Part shown: piece by piece, positions 56,433 through 64,000 of the stretch
Numbering within the stretch: position 1 is the stretch's first letter
How the letters are laid out: the number at the start of each line of letters is the position of its first letter
Assembly (NCBI RefSeq): GCF_036345015.1
Contig: NZ_CP084098.1
Coordinates: forward strand, 186,001 to 250,000
Source: Cyanobacterium sp. Dongsha4
Lineage (GTDB): Bacteria; Cyanobacteriota; Cyanobacteriia; Cyanobacteriales; Cyanobacteriaceae
Direction of reading: 5' to 3'
DNA: 64,000 bases
The notes under the pieces: model-generated
What the model was told of the DNA's origin: nothing
Seen by the model: only the letters and a program-made list of their open reading frames with translations
Databases searched by the model: none
Translations under genes and position numbers: made by a program

Positions 56433-56743
56433 ATAAATAACATTTATTTAATAATATAAAAATAAGAATATAGTTATAAATATTTTCATGTAAGTGACAC
56501 GATATACAAGCCTGAGAATTTCAGACAAGGTATAAAACAATTTTTTCAATTAATAAAAATATTTAGTTTTTATGGCAAAAACATCACAAATGTTAGTAGC
56601 AAAATATACAGTTTACTTAATAAATTAAATCAAAATAATTTGATAATAATTTTTAGGAATAATAGAAACATTCAATAATAATATAAGTTTTAAAATATAA
56701 TAATTTTCCTGTAGTTTAAGCAATTTAACTTAAATAAAATAAT
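56433..56743. other. AT-rich spacer, no gene seen
   Basis: This 311-bp gap is extremely AT-rich and repeat-poor. It includes the leader of the NYN gene and the 3' flank of the sulfurtransferase gene. Nothing else can be supported. Confidence 0.35.
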
Positions 56744-57577
56744 TTAGCGAAAGTGTTCAGGATAGGAACACCAATCACTCCATCCTCCTGCATACAATTT
56801 GCTTTGAGAAATGTTAATTTTAAATAGAGCTAGTAGATTGACACAAGCAGTAACACCAGAACCGCAATACACGATTATTTCTGGATATTCAAGATAAGAA
56901 GACCACAGAGAGGTTAATTCTTCCTCAGATTTGAGAAAGCTATCATCTGTTGTCATTTCTTGCCAAAAAATATTTTTAGCACTGGGAATACTACCTGCGA
57001 TCGGATCTATGGGTTCATGTTCTCCTCGATAGCGATCGCCTGATCTAGCATCGATAATAATAGTAGAGTCAGAATTAAGACGAGATTTTACATAATCTTT
57101 ATCTACCAGCCAATCAGAACGAATTTCGGGTAAAAATGAGCCTCTAACTCTATCAGGAATCTTATTACTGACTGGATAACCTAGTTTTTGCCACTCCTGC
57201 CATCCTCCATCAAGAATAAAGATGCGACAGTGACCTAAATAACGTAAAAGCCACCATAAACGAGCAGAAAAGGCAAAACGAAGATCATCATAAACAATGA
57301 TGGTAGTTTCCCCCTTAATAATGCCAATTTCCTCTAATTTTGAGGTGAAAACATCTATTTTGGGTAAAGGATGACGACCGCCATGACTTTGAACAACGTC
57401 TGACAAATCTTGGTTTAAATCCAGATAATAAGCATTTTCTATATGGCTTTTTTGATACTCTTGATAACCCCAGTGGCTATCAGCAAGACGAAAACGACAA
57501 TCGATGATCTTGAGATCTGACCGTCCGAGGTTGTCTTTGAGCCATTGTGCCGAAACAGTTACCTGAGTGGAACTCAT
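56744..57577 (-). CDS. sseA: Two-domain sulfurtransferase (mercaptopyruvate type)
   Basis: The 277-residue protein has two rhodanese domains. The first (about 8-130) lacks a catalytic Cys. The second has the active loop CGSGVTA starting at Cys238. CG(S/T)GVTA loops mark 3-mercaptopyruvate sulfurtransferases rather than thiosulfate ones (CRxGVT). DLSDVVQSHGGRHPLP, YDDLRFAFSARLWWLLRYLG and YAGGWSDWCSYPEH fit the family. Probably cytosolic. It is distinct from the rhodanese of the sulfide island. Confidence 0.9.
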   Translation of the reverse strand: MSSTQVTVSAQWLKDNLGRSDLKIIDCRFRLADSHWGYQEYQKSHIENAYYLDLNQDLSDVVQSHGGRHPLPKIDVFTSKLEEIGIIKGETTIIVYDDLRFAFSARLWWLLRYLGHCRIFILDGGWQEWQKLGYPVSNKIPDRVRGSFLPEIRSDWLVDKDYVKSRLNSDSTIIIDARSGDRYRGEHEPIDPIAGSIPSAKNIFWQEMTTDDSFLKSEEELTSLWSSYLEYPEIIVYCGSGVTACVNLLALFKINISQSKLYAGGWSDWCSYPEHFR

Positions 57578-57905
57578 GGAATGTACTAATAATTAATAAG
57601 ATAAAGTTCAATTTAGTGTTAATAAAAAATTATAGGATAAGAATAAATATATAAGTATAAGTTTAACCTTAGTTAGGGACTAATGGCTAATATATACACA
57701 TACTAATGAATTTTAACAGTTTTGACACTGATGACTTTTGAACCTCTGAACAGACAACATTTGTAGGATGTGGGTGATATAAATAATTAGGAGTTGCTGA
57801 AAAAATGCTTTGGTGGGGGTAGGAGTTAGAAGTCAGAAATCACCGAGTCAGAAGAAATACAGATGAGGATTCCTAACTTATCTCAAAGATATTGAATCAA
57901 CTATA
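57578..57905. other. Divergent spacer, nothing recognisable
   Basis: The gap between the sulfurtransferase and the acidic secreted protein must hold both promoters. A GGGGGTAGGAGTTAGAAG string near 57815 belongs to the spacer-repeat vocabulary. No ORF or RNA gene seen. Confidence 0.35.
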
Positions 57906-57944
57906 ATGGGAGTGAAAAGAACAAAATCTGTTGGGGGAAAAACA

Positions 57945-58376
57945 ATGAAGAAATTATCTAATTTACTATGGTTTTCAGGACTTCTAGGGCTTGTGACATT
58001 GGGTTTAGACGCAACTATGAGCGAAAGTTTGGCTCAAATTAGAGGGGAAGATTCCGATCGCTTCTTTCGTCAAGGCAACGAAATGATGGAAGAACAAATC
58101 AGAGAAATACAAAGAGAAAGTGTCAGACAACAACAGGAAGAAAAAGCTCAAATGGGCGACATGAATGAATTAGATGTAGATGACATCGATATAGACAATC
58201 CCGAAAATATGGACGGATTTGAGGAAGATAGAGACGAAAAAGAAACAGAATTAGATTCAGAAATGGAAATGAAACAACCTTCAGGAGTTGAATTCAAAGA
58301 GGTAGAAGATAATCCAGAAGGTTTAGATGATAATGTACCTGAGTCCCCAGAGGATGAGGTGGAAGTCAAAATGTAG
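57945..58376 (+). CDS. Small secreted acidic protein of unknown function
   Basis: ATG 57945 is preferred over 57906 because it begins a signal peptide directly (MKKLSNLLWFSGLLGLVTLG) and follows GGGGGA. The cleavage site is probably SLA-Q. The mature protein, about 110 residues, has a short Arg/Gln/Glu helix (FFRQGNEMMEEQIREIQRES). A very acidic tail of Asp and Glu repeats (DVDDIDIDNPENMDGFEED) follows. It could bind cations or basic proteins in the periplasm, but that is a guess. No family recognised. Confidence 0.65.
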   Translation: MKKLSNLLWFSGLLGLVTLGLDATMSESLAQIRGEDSDRFFRQGNEMMEEQIREIQRESVRQQQEEKAQMGDMNELDVDDIDIDNPENMDGFEEDRDEKETELDSEMEMKQPSGVEFKEVEDNPEGLDDNVPESPEDEVEVKM

Positions 58377-58403
58377 CTTGAGTTAATTATCTATTGAGAC
58401 TGG

Positions 58404-59429
58404 TTAGTAGCGAATCCTTGGATCAATCAAAGCATTGACAATATCGATAATAATACTAGCAAAAACAACTATAATTCCAAAAAACACCATAATACCTTGT
58501 ACAGTGGGGTAATCCCTCAAGGAAATAGCCTCATATAAACGATTGCCAAGCCCAGGCCAAGAAAAGGTGACTTCGGTTAAAACCGCCCCCCCTAATAAAG
58601 CCGCAAAAGTTAAGCCCATAACGGTTATAACAGGAATTAAAGCATTTTTTAAGGCGTGGGAAAAAAGTATTTTTCTCTCTTGGATTCCCCTCGCCCTTGC
58701 CGCTTCCACATATTCAGCTTGTAGAGTTTTTTTCAGATTAACTCGCACTATACGCTCAAAAATACCACTCAATAGTATTCCCAGAGTAAAACAGGGTAAA
58801 ACTAAGTAGTAAATAGAAATGCTAAATTGATGACCGTTAAAAGACAGTAAACTATCAACGGTATATAAACCAGTAATTTTGTTCGGAGTCTCTAAGCCAA
58901 TGGGGAAACGAGTGCCTAAAGGAAACCATCTTAACTGCACTGCAAAAATTAATTGCATGATCATCCCTACCCAAAATAAAGGTAGAGAATAAGTGATAAT
59001 TCCGAATAATCTACCCCCTAAATCCCAAATGGTATTGGGACGTAATGAAGAAATAATCCCTACAGTCATACCAACTGCGATCGCAACTAAGATTCCAAAA
59101 AAAGCTAATTCCACCGTAGCAGGAAAATATTGTTGGATAACCTGCCAAACACTTTCCCCCCGACTGGTGAGAGAAGAGCCTAAATCAAAGCTCAACACCT
59201 GCCCTAAATATTTAAAATACTGTACCCATAAAGGAGCATTTAAGCCTAATTCTTCTCTTAGTGCCTCCTTTGCCGCTTCGGGGGCTCTAGTACCTAAAAT
59301 AGCATCAGTGGGATCACCAGGTGTGGCTCTCAATAACAAAAAAACAATTGTAACAATCGTCCATAACATTAAAGGAGCTAACAGCAGACGAGCGACAATA
59401 TAATACTGTAAAGATGAAGAGCGAGACAT
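58404..59429 (-). CDS. ABC transporter permease, DppB/OppB type
   Basis: The 341-residue inner-membrane protein has six hydrophobic segments and the family N-terminus (LLAPLMLWTIVTIVFLLLRA, then TPGDPTDAILG). The EAA loop that contacts the ATPase is AEYVEAARARGIQERKILFS HAL split across about 232-255. SWPGLGNRLYEAISLRDYPT is the usual C-terminal block. It would form the channel with a DppC-like partner for peptides, nickel or other substrates. Neither partner, ATPase nor binding protein lies nearby; isolated permease genes are common in cyanobacteria. Confidence 0.93.
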   Translation of the reverse strand: MSRSSSLQYYIVARLLLAPLMLWTIVTIVFLLLRATPGDPTDAILGTRAPEAAKEALREELGLNAPLWVQYFKYLGQVLSFDLGSSLTSRGESVWQVIQQYFPATVELAFFGILVAIAVGMTVGIISSLRPNTIWDLGGRLFGIITYSLPLFWVGMIMQLIFAVQLRWFPLGTRFPIGLETPNKITGLYTVDSLLSFNGHQFSISIYYLVLPCFTLGILLSGIFERIVRVNLKKTLQAEYVEAARARGIQERKILFSHALKNALIPVITVMGLTFAALLGGAVLTEVTFSWPGLGNRLYEAISLRDYPTVQGIMVFFGIIVVFASIIIDIVNALIDPRIRY

Positions 59430-59465
59430 AGATTTGAGTAAAGATTACAGTGGGGTAATTATAAT

Positions 59466-59711
59466 CTATTTTTGATCATTAATACCCAAATTTTTGATAC
59501 TTTTACGCAAATTTTGCCATAGTTCTTTAATTTGGCGATATGCTTCTTGAGGGGCTATTTTACCATTAGTTTCTAAATTACAAATGTAACTTACTTTTTG
59601 AGCAAATTCTTGTAAATTAGAATTAAACATTAAATTTTCAGGCGTAAAATCCCCTCTATAACTACTTTGAGGAAATAAAAACTTTTCCTTATCTCTTTTG
59701 TTTTCATCCAT
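59466..59711 (-). CDS. Small conserved cyanobacterial protein (DUF7219-like)
   Basis: The 81-residue soluble protein reads FLFPQSSYRGDFTPENLMFN, then NLQEFAQKVSYICNLETNGK and IAPQEAYRQIKELWQNLRKS. I recall this as a protein found widely in cyanobacteria and named DUF7219; that link is from memory. One cysteine, no signal peptide. It lies 37 bp before the ABC permease gene on the same strand, so the two may be co-transcribed. Function unknown. Confidence 0.75.
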   Translation of the reverse strand: MDENKRDKEKFLFPQSSYRGDFTPENLMFNSNLQEFAQKVSYICNLETNGKIAPQEAYRQIKELWQNLRKSIKNLGINDQK

Positions 59712-60120
59712 GACAATCTTTTTTTCTTTATTTTAAATTAACAATAAACTGATAATTCCGTTTCATTTTATCTTAATATTAACTATTTCGAGATTTTAGG
59801 TTAGGAAGTGATCAAAAGAAGAAAATTAATAAATTATAACTGAGTTTGGAGTTCAGAGAGTTCGCTGGGATCATGTACCCCCTTCGGTCATGAACGGAGT
59901 TAAAACTAAGATATATTGATAAAAATAATAGATAAATTGATTTTACATCTTTTTTTTCTAAGTTTAATAGTTTTCACCGATACAAAGAGAGTTAATAATC
60001 GCTGTCAATGCCTTAATCCACAAGGTTTTTCACATCACACTCAGGTAAGTATAAATATATTTTTTGTAAACTCTTGAACCTGAAACCTGAAACTTTATTC
60101 TAAATTATCTCACACGGAAA
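59712..60120. other. Spacer with inverted copy of the 50120 element
   Basis: The 409-bp gap holds a 52-bp repeat at 59848-59899 (annotated separately) and a TGAACCTGAAACCTGAAAC string near 60075. The rest is AT-rich with no ORF or RNA gene. Confidence 0.4.
59848..59899 (-). repeat. Dispersed CTCCGTTCA element, second copy
   Basis: On the minus strand it reads CTCCGTTCATGACCGAAGG, then GGTACATGATCCCAGCGAA and CTCTCTGAACTCC. The element at 50120-50165 has the same order (CTCCGTTCACGAC, GTGTACGAG, AGCGAATTCTCCG). Confidence 0.55.
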
Positions 60121-61113
60121 TTAATGATAAACCTGTCCATCAGGCATAATCGCACCTTGTAAATTAACTCCCGTCAAGTTAGCACTACTTAAATCAGCAC
60201 CAATTAAATTTGCATTGGTCAAATCTGCTGAAGTTAAATTAGTACGAGCAAAAAATACTTCCATCAAAGAAGCATTGCGCATAACCGCACCGTATAAATT
60301 GGCACGAGTTAAATCACCCCGATTGAGACGAGCAAAACTTAAGTTTGCCTGAAGAAGATTCGCACGGGTAAATTTGACATCTGGCATTGTGGCACTTTCT
60401 AAATTTGCCATACTTAAGTCTGCATCTACTAATTTAGTTCGTTCTAGTTTAGCATTAGAAAGATTTGCTCCGATTAACTTTGCTCCCATAAATTCGGCTT
60501 CTGTTAAAAAAGCCCCTTTTAGGTTGGCTTGGGTTAAATCTGCGTTAGTTAAATCTGCTCCCCTTAAGTTAACTTCGACTAAGTTAGCTCCCACTAAACT
60601 TGCGTTTCTTAAATCAACTCCTCGAAGGTCTGAGTTTTTTAGGTCTGCTTTGTCTAAGTTTACCCCTCTTAGGTTTGTTGGTTCGGAACGTTTTTCTCTC
60701 CTCATATTTGCCGATCTTAAACAAGCCCCTTTGAGATTAGCATTGCTTAAATTGGCGTAGCGTAAGTCGGCTTCAAATAAATTGGCATCCAGTAAGTTAG
60801 CCAAGGTCAATTCTATTCCTCTTAAATCTGCTTTTTGTAAAATTGCCCCATGTAATTCCGCCCTATGTAAATTAGCACCCATTAAGTTAGCTTGATTAAG
60901 GTTTGTGCCACTAAAATTTGCTTCCACTAAATTGGCTCTACTTAAGTCGGCACGATTAAGAAAGGCAAAGGTAAAATTCGTTTTTTGTAAGTTTGCTTCT
61001 CGGAGAATAATACCAATCAAATCACTATTTGTGAGATCTATCCCTGCTAACATTGCACCTGTAAAGTTATGTTCTCCTGATGTGTAACGCTCAATAAATT
61101 GGTTAATTTCCAT
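60121..61113 (-). CDS. Pentapeptide-repeat protein
   Basis: From about residue 20 to 320 the 330-residue protein is built of A(N/D)Lxx pentapeptides, for example ANLVEANFSGTNLNQANLMG and ADLRGIELTLANLLDANLFE. This folds as a right-handed quadrilateral beta-helix. One break in the repeat, CLRSANMRREKRSEPTNLRG, near 135-154 may be a loop. There is no signal peptide or membrane segment. Such proteins are abundant in cyanobacteria and mostly of unknown role. It may share a transcript with the upstream 395-residue gene (87-bp gap, same strand). Confidence 0.92.
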   Translation of the reverse strand: MEINQFIERYTSGEHNFTGAMLAGIDLTNSDLIGIILREANLQKTNFTFAFLNRADLSRANLVEANFSGTNLNQANLMGANLHRAELHGAILQKADLRGIELTLANLLDANLFEADLRYANLSNANLKGACLRSANMRREKRSEPTNLRGVNLDKADLKNSDLRGVDLRNASLVGANLVEVNLRGADLTNADLTQANLKGAFLTEAEFMGAKLIGANLSNAKLERTKLVDADLSMANLESATMPDVKFTRANLLQANLSFARLNRGDLTRANLYGAVMRNASLMEVFFARTNLTSADLTNANLIGADLSSANLTGVNLQGAIMPDGQVYH

Positions 61114-61200
61114 AATTTTCCAATAAATAATATCTCTTTATTTTTTGTTGCTGATTTCTGATGTACTTTTTTAAAATTGAGTTTGATTGACTTGATTTCT

Positions 61201-62388
61201 CTATTTTTTATAGAAGTGTTTAATACATTCTACTAAGGCAGTAGCGGCTTGGATATTTTCTTCCACCTCTAAACCTTCAATATGAGCATTAGCTATTTCT
61301 AATAAATTGTGTTCTACTAATTTTAAATCCTTGCCATACTGTTGAAAGAGTTTGATTAGTAGATCGTCAAGGTTACAGGTACGGACAATTGACCAGTGTT
61401 GCTCATAGGGATCTATTTGATAAACAGTATAGAATAAAACTATTTTAGCCCTGAGAGGGTTGGTATATTGCATGATGTCTTGTTTTAGGTCAAAGAGGCT
61501 ATCAACTTTTAACCAAGGCAAAACTTGTCCTTCAGGAATGGCGCTGGGTTCAACATCTGTACCTTGTTTGATGGATAAACTTTCTTCTTCTTTGGTGGGA
61601 GTTGGAGTTTCTTCCACTGATTCGATCATGGATTGACGCTGTTCGATCGCAATTTGAGTTTCTTTGGAAATATCGGGAGATTGATTGTGTTTTTTGGCTC
61701 TAATCAATTTAGTATCTTCATCTTCATTGCCTTGCTCTCTTATTTCTGCGGGTTCGTGTTTATAGAGATAAGTTAATTCCCCAATAATGGTATCAGCGAT
61801 AAAAGAATAAAAGTTCTGACGATTGATACTAGCAACAATTTTATCAAGGGCTTTTCTCAGTCTTTTGGCATTGGGATACAGTTCATATAATTCTAGGAGT
61901 AATTCTCTTAAATCGTACATTTCAATGACGTTGATGTCATTTTCCCAATATTGCTTACAAGCGGCAAAGATTAATTTTTTTATTCGGGGCGATTCTTCAT
62001 GATATTCTATGTTTTCACAGATGCGATCGATTAACTCTGGTTCTAGCTCATTCCCTTGAGATTCTGAGGCGTTAGATACTGTTTGAGCATCTTCTGTATA
62101 TAACTTTGACATTCTCTTATATACATACTGAGCAATTTTTACATAGACTCCCTTACGATTAAGAGTATTAACCGCTTGATAAAGTAATGCTTTGAGATCT
62201 TCTATGGTAGGATTACTTTCGTATAATACTTCTAGCAACGATTCAAAAGAATAGTTATTGACGATTGAAAAATCTGACTCCCAGTATCTTTGACTTACGT
62301 AAAAAATTAATTTTTTTGCCCTTTTTGCTTCTGGTAAACGACTTAAATCATCGGCAATACTCGCAATTATGTCTGACGATGCGATCAT
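61201..62388 (-). CDS. Protein with three related helical domains, unknown
   Basis: The 395-residue soluble protein contains three copies of a domain of about 85-90 residues. The first (5-93) has AKKLIFYVSQRYWESDFSIV and SFESLLEVLYESNPTIEDL. The second (116-205) has IKKLIFAACKQYWENDINVI and DLRELLLELYELYPNAKRL. The third (298-394) has AKIVLFYTVYQIDPYEQHWS and NLDDLLIKLFQQYGKDLKL. Acidic linkers separate domains 2 and 3 (EQRQSMIESVEETPTPTKEE). No catalytic motif, signal peptide or membrane segment. I do not recognise the family. It lies upstream of the pentapeptide gene. Confidence 0.65.
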   Translation of the reverse strand: MIASSDIIASIADDLSRLPEAKRAKKLIFYVSQRYWESDFSIVNNYSFESLLEVLYESNPTIEDLKALLYQAVNTLNRKGVYVKIAQYVYKRMSKLYTEDAQTVSNASESQGNELEPELIDRICENIEYHEESPRIKKLIFAACKQYWENDINVIEMYDLRELLLELYELYPNAKRLRKALDKIVASINRQNFYSFIADTIIGELTYLYKHEPAEIREQGNEDEDTKLIRAKKHNQSPDISKETQIAIEQRQSMIESVEETPTPTKEEESLSIKQGTDVEPSAIPEGQVLPWLKVDSLFDLKQDIMQYTNPLRAKIVLFYTVYQIDPYEQHWSIVRTCNLDDLLIKLFQQYGKDLKLVEHNLLEIANAHIEGLEVEENIQAATALVECIKHFYKK

Positions 62389-62489
62389 AGAACTTCGTCT
62401 GGGATAATTTATTTTAACACTTTGAAATTATAACTAATACCGTTAATCCTAGCACAGTATGCTTTAATTATAACCTCTATTGTTCTCAA

Positions 62490-62566
62490 GAATATCGTTT
62501 TAGGAGTTCGGGGTTCTGAGTTAAAATTTATTAGTTATTAATTGTTCACTGTTCACTATCAACTAT
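62490..62566. repeat. Spacer module fragment near the MEKHLA gene
   Basis: AGGAGTTCGGGGTTCTGAG, ATTAGTTATTAATTGTTCAC and GTTCACTATCAACTATTTAC are parts of the composite module, orientation forward. Confidence 0.5.
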
Positions 62567-63037
62567 TTACTCTAATTTTTGCCAGTGAGAAAAAGTGGCC
62601 GCTTGACCGCAATATTCATCTCTATTATCAAATAAGTTCCAAAGAGTAATATTTTGTATCAAATATCTTTTACCTGTACTAGAGATTCTTATACCTCCAT
62701 AGTTAGTAATGTAGCCTTTTAAGTTAGCTTCTTTGAGTAGTGCTTCTCTTTCTTCTCTTGAGATGGGTTCTGTGGTATTTCGAGAGGGAGTTTGTATTAA
62801 TTGTTCCCAATTCATTTCCCATAAATCTAGGGCTTTTTGATTTCCATAATTATAAATGGGATCAGCTTTATTGTTATGGGATAAAACCACGAAATTAGCG
62901 TTATATAAGTTTTTAGAGTCTATTAATAAGTCCTTATTTCTTTCTATTAATTCTTTATTTAAAAGACGTTTATAACTATTTAAAATTATTTGTGTCCAAG
63001 ATATTATTTCTGGTGTTTCCCAAATTTGATTATTCAT
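62567..63037 (-). CDS. MEKHLA-domain protein
   Basis: The 156-residue protein matches the MEKHLA (PAS-like) domain through most of its length. NFVVLSHNNKADPIYNYGNQ, ALDLWEMNWEQLIQTPSRNT, REEREALLKEANLKGYITNY and RYLIQNITLWNLFDNRDEYC are the recognisable blocks, ending GQAATFSHW. The domain also ends plant HD-ZIP III proteins, where it is regulatory; in bacteria it stands alone with unknown ligand. It lies 51 bp after hisC on the same strand and may share its transcript. Confidence 0.85.
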   Translation of the reverse strand: MNNQIWETPEIISWTQIILNSYKRLLNKELIERNKDLLIDSKNLYNANFVVLSHNNKADPIYNYGNQKALDLWEMNWEQLIQTPSRNTTEPISREEREALLKEANLKGYITNYGGIRISSTGKRYLIQNITLWNLFDNRDEYCGQAATFSHWQKLE

Positions 63038-63088
63038 TATTTATATTTTGTTTTAGAAAAAAAGTTAATGTGAATATTGAAACTCTCT

Positions 63089-64000
63089 TTATTTATTGAA
63101 TAACGATTGAATTGTGGAAAGTAAATAGTCATTTTCTTCGGGTGTGCCAATGGAAATTCTTAAACCCCCTCCTGTATGTCTAATGAAAATATTTTTTTCT
63201 TTTAATTGATTAAGAATATTTTGATGATTTTCATAATTGCTATTTTCCCCTAAACGGCAATAGATAAAATTGGCATCGCTACGCCAAATTTTTAGATTTT
63301 TTATCTTATTTAGTTCCAGAAAAACTCTCTCTTTTTCCTTTATGGTTTCTTCCATCGCCAGTAAAATTAATTGACGATTTTCCATGGCGAATTGAGCCGC
63401 TAATTGAGAAAAAGTTGGTAAGTTATAAGGTAGTCTTAATTTCTCTAATACATTGATAATAGCAGAAGATGCGATCGCATATCCAACTCGATGGGCGGCT
63501 AAACGAAAGGCTTTAGAAAATGTCCTTAATACTAACCAATTAGGATAGTTTTTTAATTCAGTGGCGAGGGTTTTTTGACTAAATTCATAATATGCCTCAT
63601 CAATAACAACTAAAATATCAGAGGGCAAACTTTTCAACCATGCAATCTCTGAATCATTTAAGCAATTGGCAGTGGGGGAATTAGGATGAACCACAAAAAT
63701 AACTTTTATGGGAGGATTATTCGTTTCTCTAATCGCCTGATTTGCCTTATCTATATCCCATGAAAAATCTATCTCATTTCTCTCAATAGAAATAGTATTT
63801 ATTCCCAAACTTTCCGCAAGAATTTTATACATGGAAAAGGTAGGATTAGCTACTAAAATAGAACCCTGATTATTCAAACAAGTAGCCATTAAAATTGAGC
63901 GAATTAACTCATCTGAACCATTACCTATAGAGATATTATTAACATTAAATAAACCTTCTTTGTTTATAGATTCATTTATATAGTTAACAATCAAATCTTT
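63089..64000 (-). CDS. hisC: Histidinol-phosphate aminotransferase, N-terminus outside window
   Basis: The frame stays open to the right edge, and the first visible Met (63994) is internal, so about 60 residues are missing. The visible part shows NNISIGNGSDELIRSILMAT (PLP-phosphate region), VIFVVHPNSPTANCLND, VVIDEAYYEFS with the PLP aspartate, and the PLP lysine in VLRTFSKAFRLAAHRVGYAI. The C-terminus FIRHTGGGLRISIGTPEEND is HisC-typical. The enzyme converts imidazole acetol-phosphate to histidinol-phosphate with glutamate. Other related aminotransferases are possible but less likely. Confidence 0.9.
   Translation of the reverse strand, partial: KDLIVNYINESINKEGLFNVNNISIGNGSDELIRSILMATCLNNQGSILVANPTFSMYKILAESLGINTISIERNEIDFSWDIDKANQAIRETNNPPIKVIFVVHPNSPTANCLNDSEIAWLKSLPSDILVVIDEAYYEFSQKTLATELKNYPNWLVLRTFSKAFRLAAHRVGYAIASSAIINVLEKLRLPYNLPTFSQLAAQFAMENRQLILLAMEETIKEKERVFLELNKIKNLKIWRSDANFIYCRLGENSNYENHQNILNQLKEKNIFIRHTGGGLRISIGTPEENDYLLSTIQSLFNK

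Noticed and set aside
60374-60760. 128-codon plus-strand ORF over the pentapeptide gene
   Set aside because: The repeated pentapeptide codons keep the opposite strand free of stops; the LKSAP-type sequence is an artefact of that repeat.

Overview
The window is chromosomal DNA of a unicellular, AT-rich cyanobacterium. The evidence is seen directly: photosystem genes (psaC, psbX), ycf39 and ycf66, a split RNA polymerase large subunit (rpoC2 as its own gene), a CbiG-CobJ fusion, and many HIP1 octamers (GCGATCGC) inside genes. The low GC, the rpoB-rpoC2 order without rpoC1, and the many short intergenic repeats suggest a relative of Cyanobacterium or Geminocystis. That placement is inference.

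Layout. 1-4.7 kb: a flavoprotein cut by the window edge, upp, two decayed genes (macro domain, RNase D-like), and an MFS transporter. 4.9-10.7 kb: ridA, psaC, a large membrane protein, rseP and a PBP4-type peptidase. 10.8-11.5 kb: an internally deleted IS701-type element with perfect ends. 11.8-19.9 kb: a SPOR-like secreted protein, a response regulator with a [2Fe-2S] protein, two membrane proteins of unknown role, dus and ilvH. 20.2-22.3 kb: two exported proteins. 22.3-27.5 kb: an island with a multi-cysteine ArsR repressor, a sulfide:quinone oxidoreductase with three matching cysteines, DUF302, rhodanese and a BASS/ACR3-like permease, plus an NrdG-like radical SAM protein. Its divergent promoters carry matching 9-2-9 palindromes. 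27.5-34.9 kb: ycf66, psbX, fabG, tldD, a double histidine phosphatase, rpsT and tatD. 34.9-42.2 kb: rpoB and rpoC2. 42.4-46.5 kb: an intact IS982-type element with target duplication, a truncated ORF, and an orphan coiled-coil McrB-like AAA+ ATPase. 46.8-64 kb: mostly housekeeping genes (M16-like, cbiG-cobJ, ycf39, sufS, murD, rimB-like, NYN, sulfurtransferase, ABC permease, pentapeptide, MEKHLA, hisC) with several unknowns.

How the genes fit together. The strongest functional unit is the sulfur/metalloid island. SQR would oxidise sulfide and pass electrons to quinone, rhodanese and DUF302 could handle persulfide sulfur or signalling, the permease could export an oxyanion or metalloid, and the ArsR protein could repress both divergent arms through the palindromes. 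It recalls the suoRSCT sulfide/arsenite operon described in Synechocystis (knowledge from memory), but with a different gene set and order. The rest is mainly core metabolism, separated by spacers built from a composite repeat family. No tRNA, rRNA or CRISPR array was seen.
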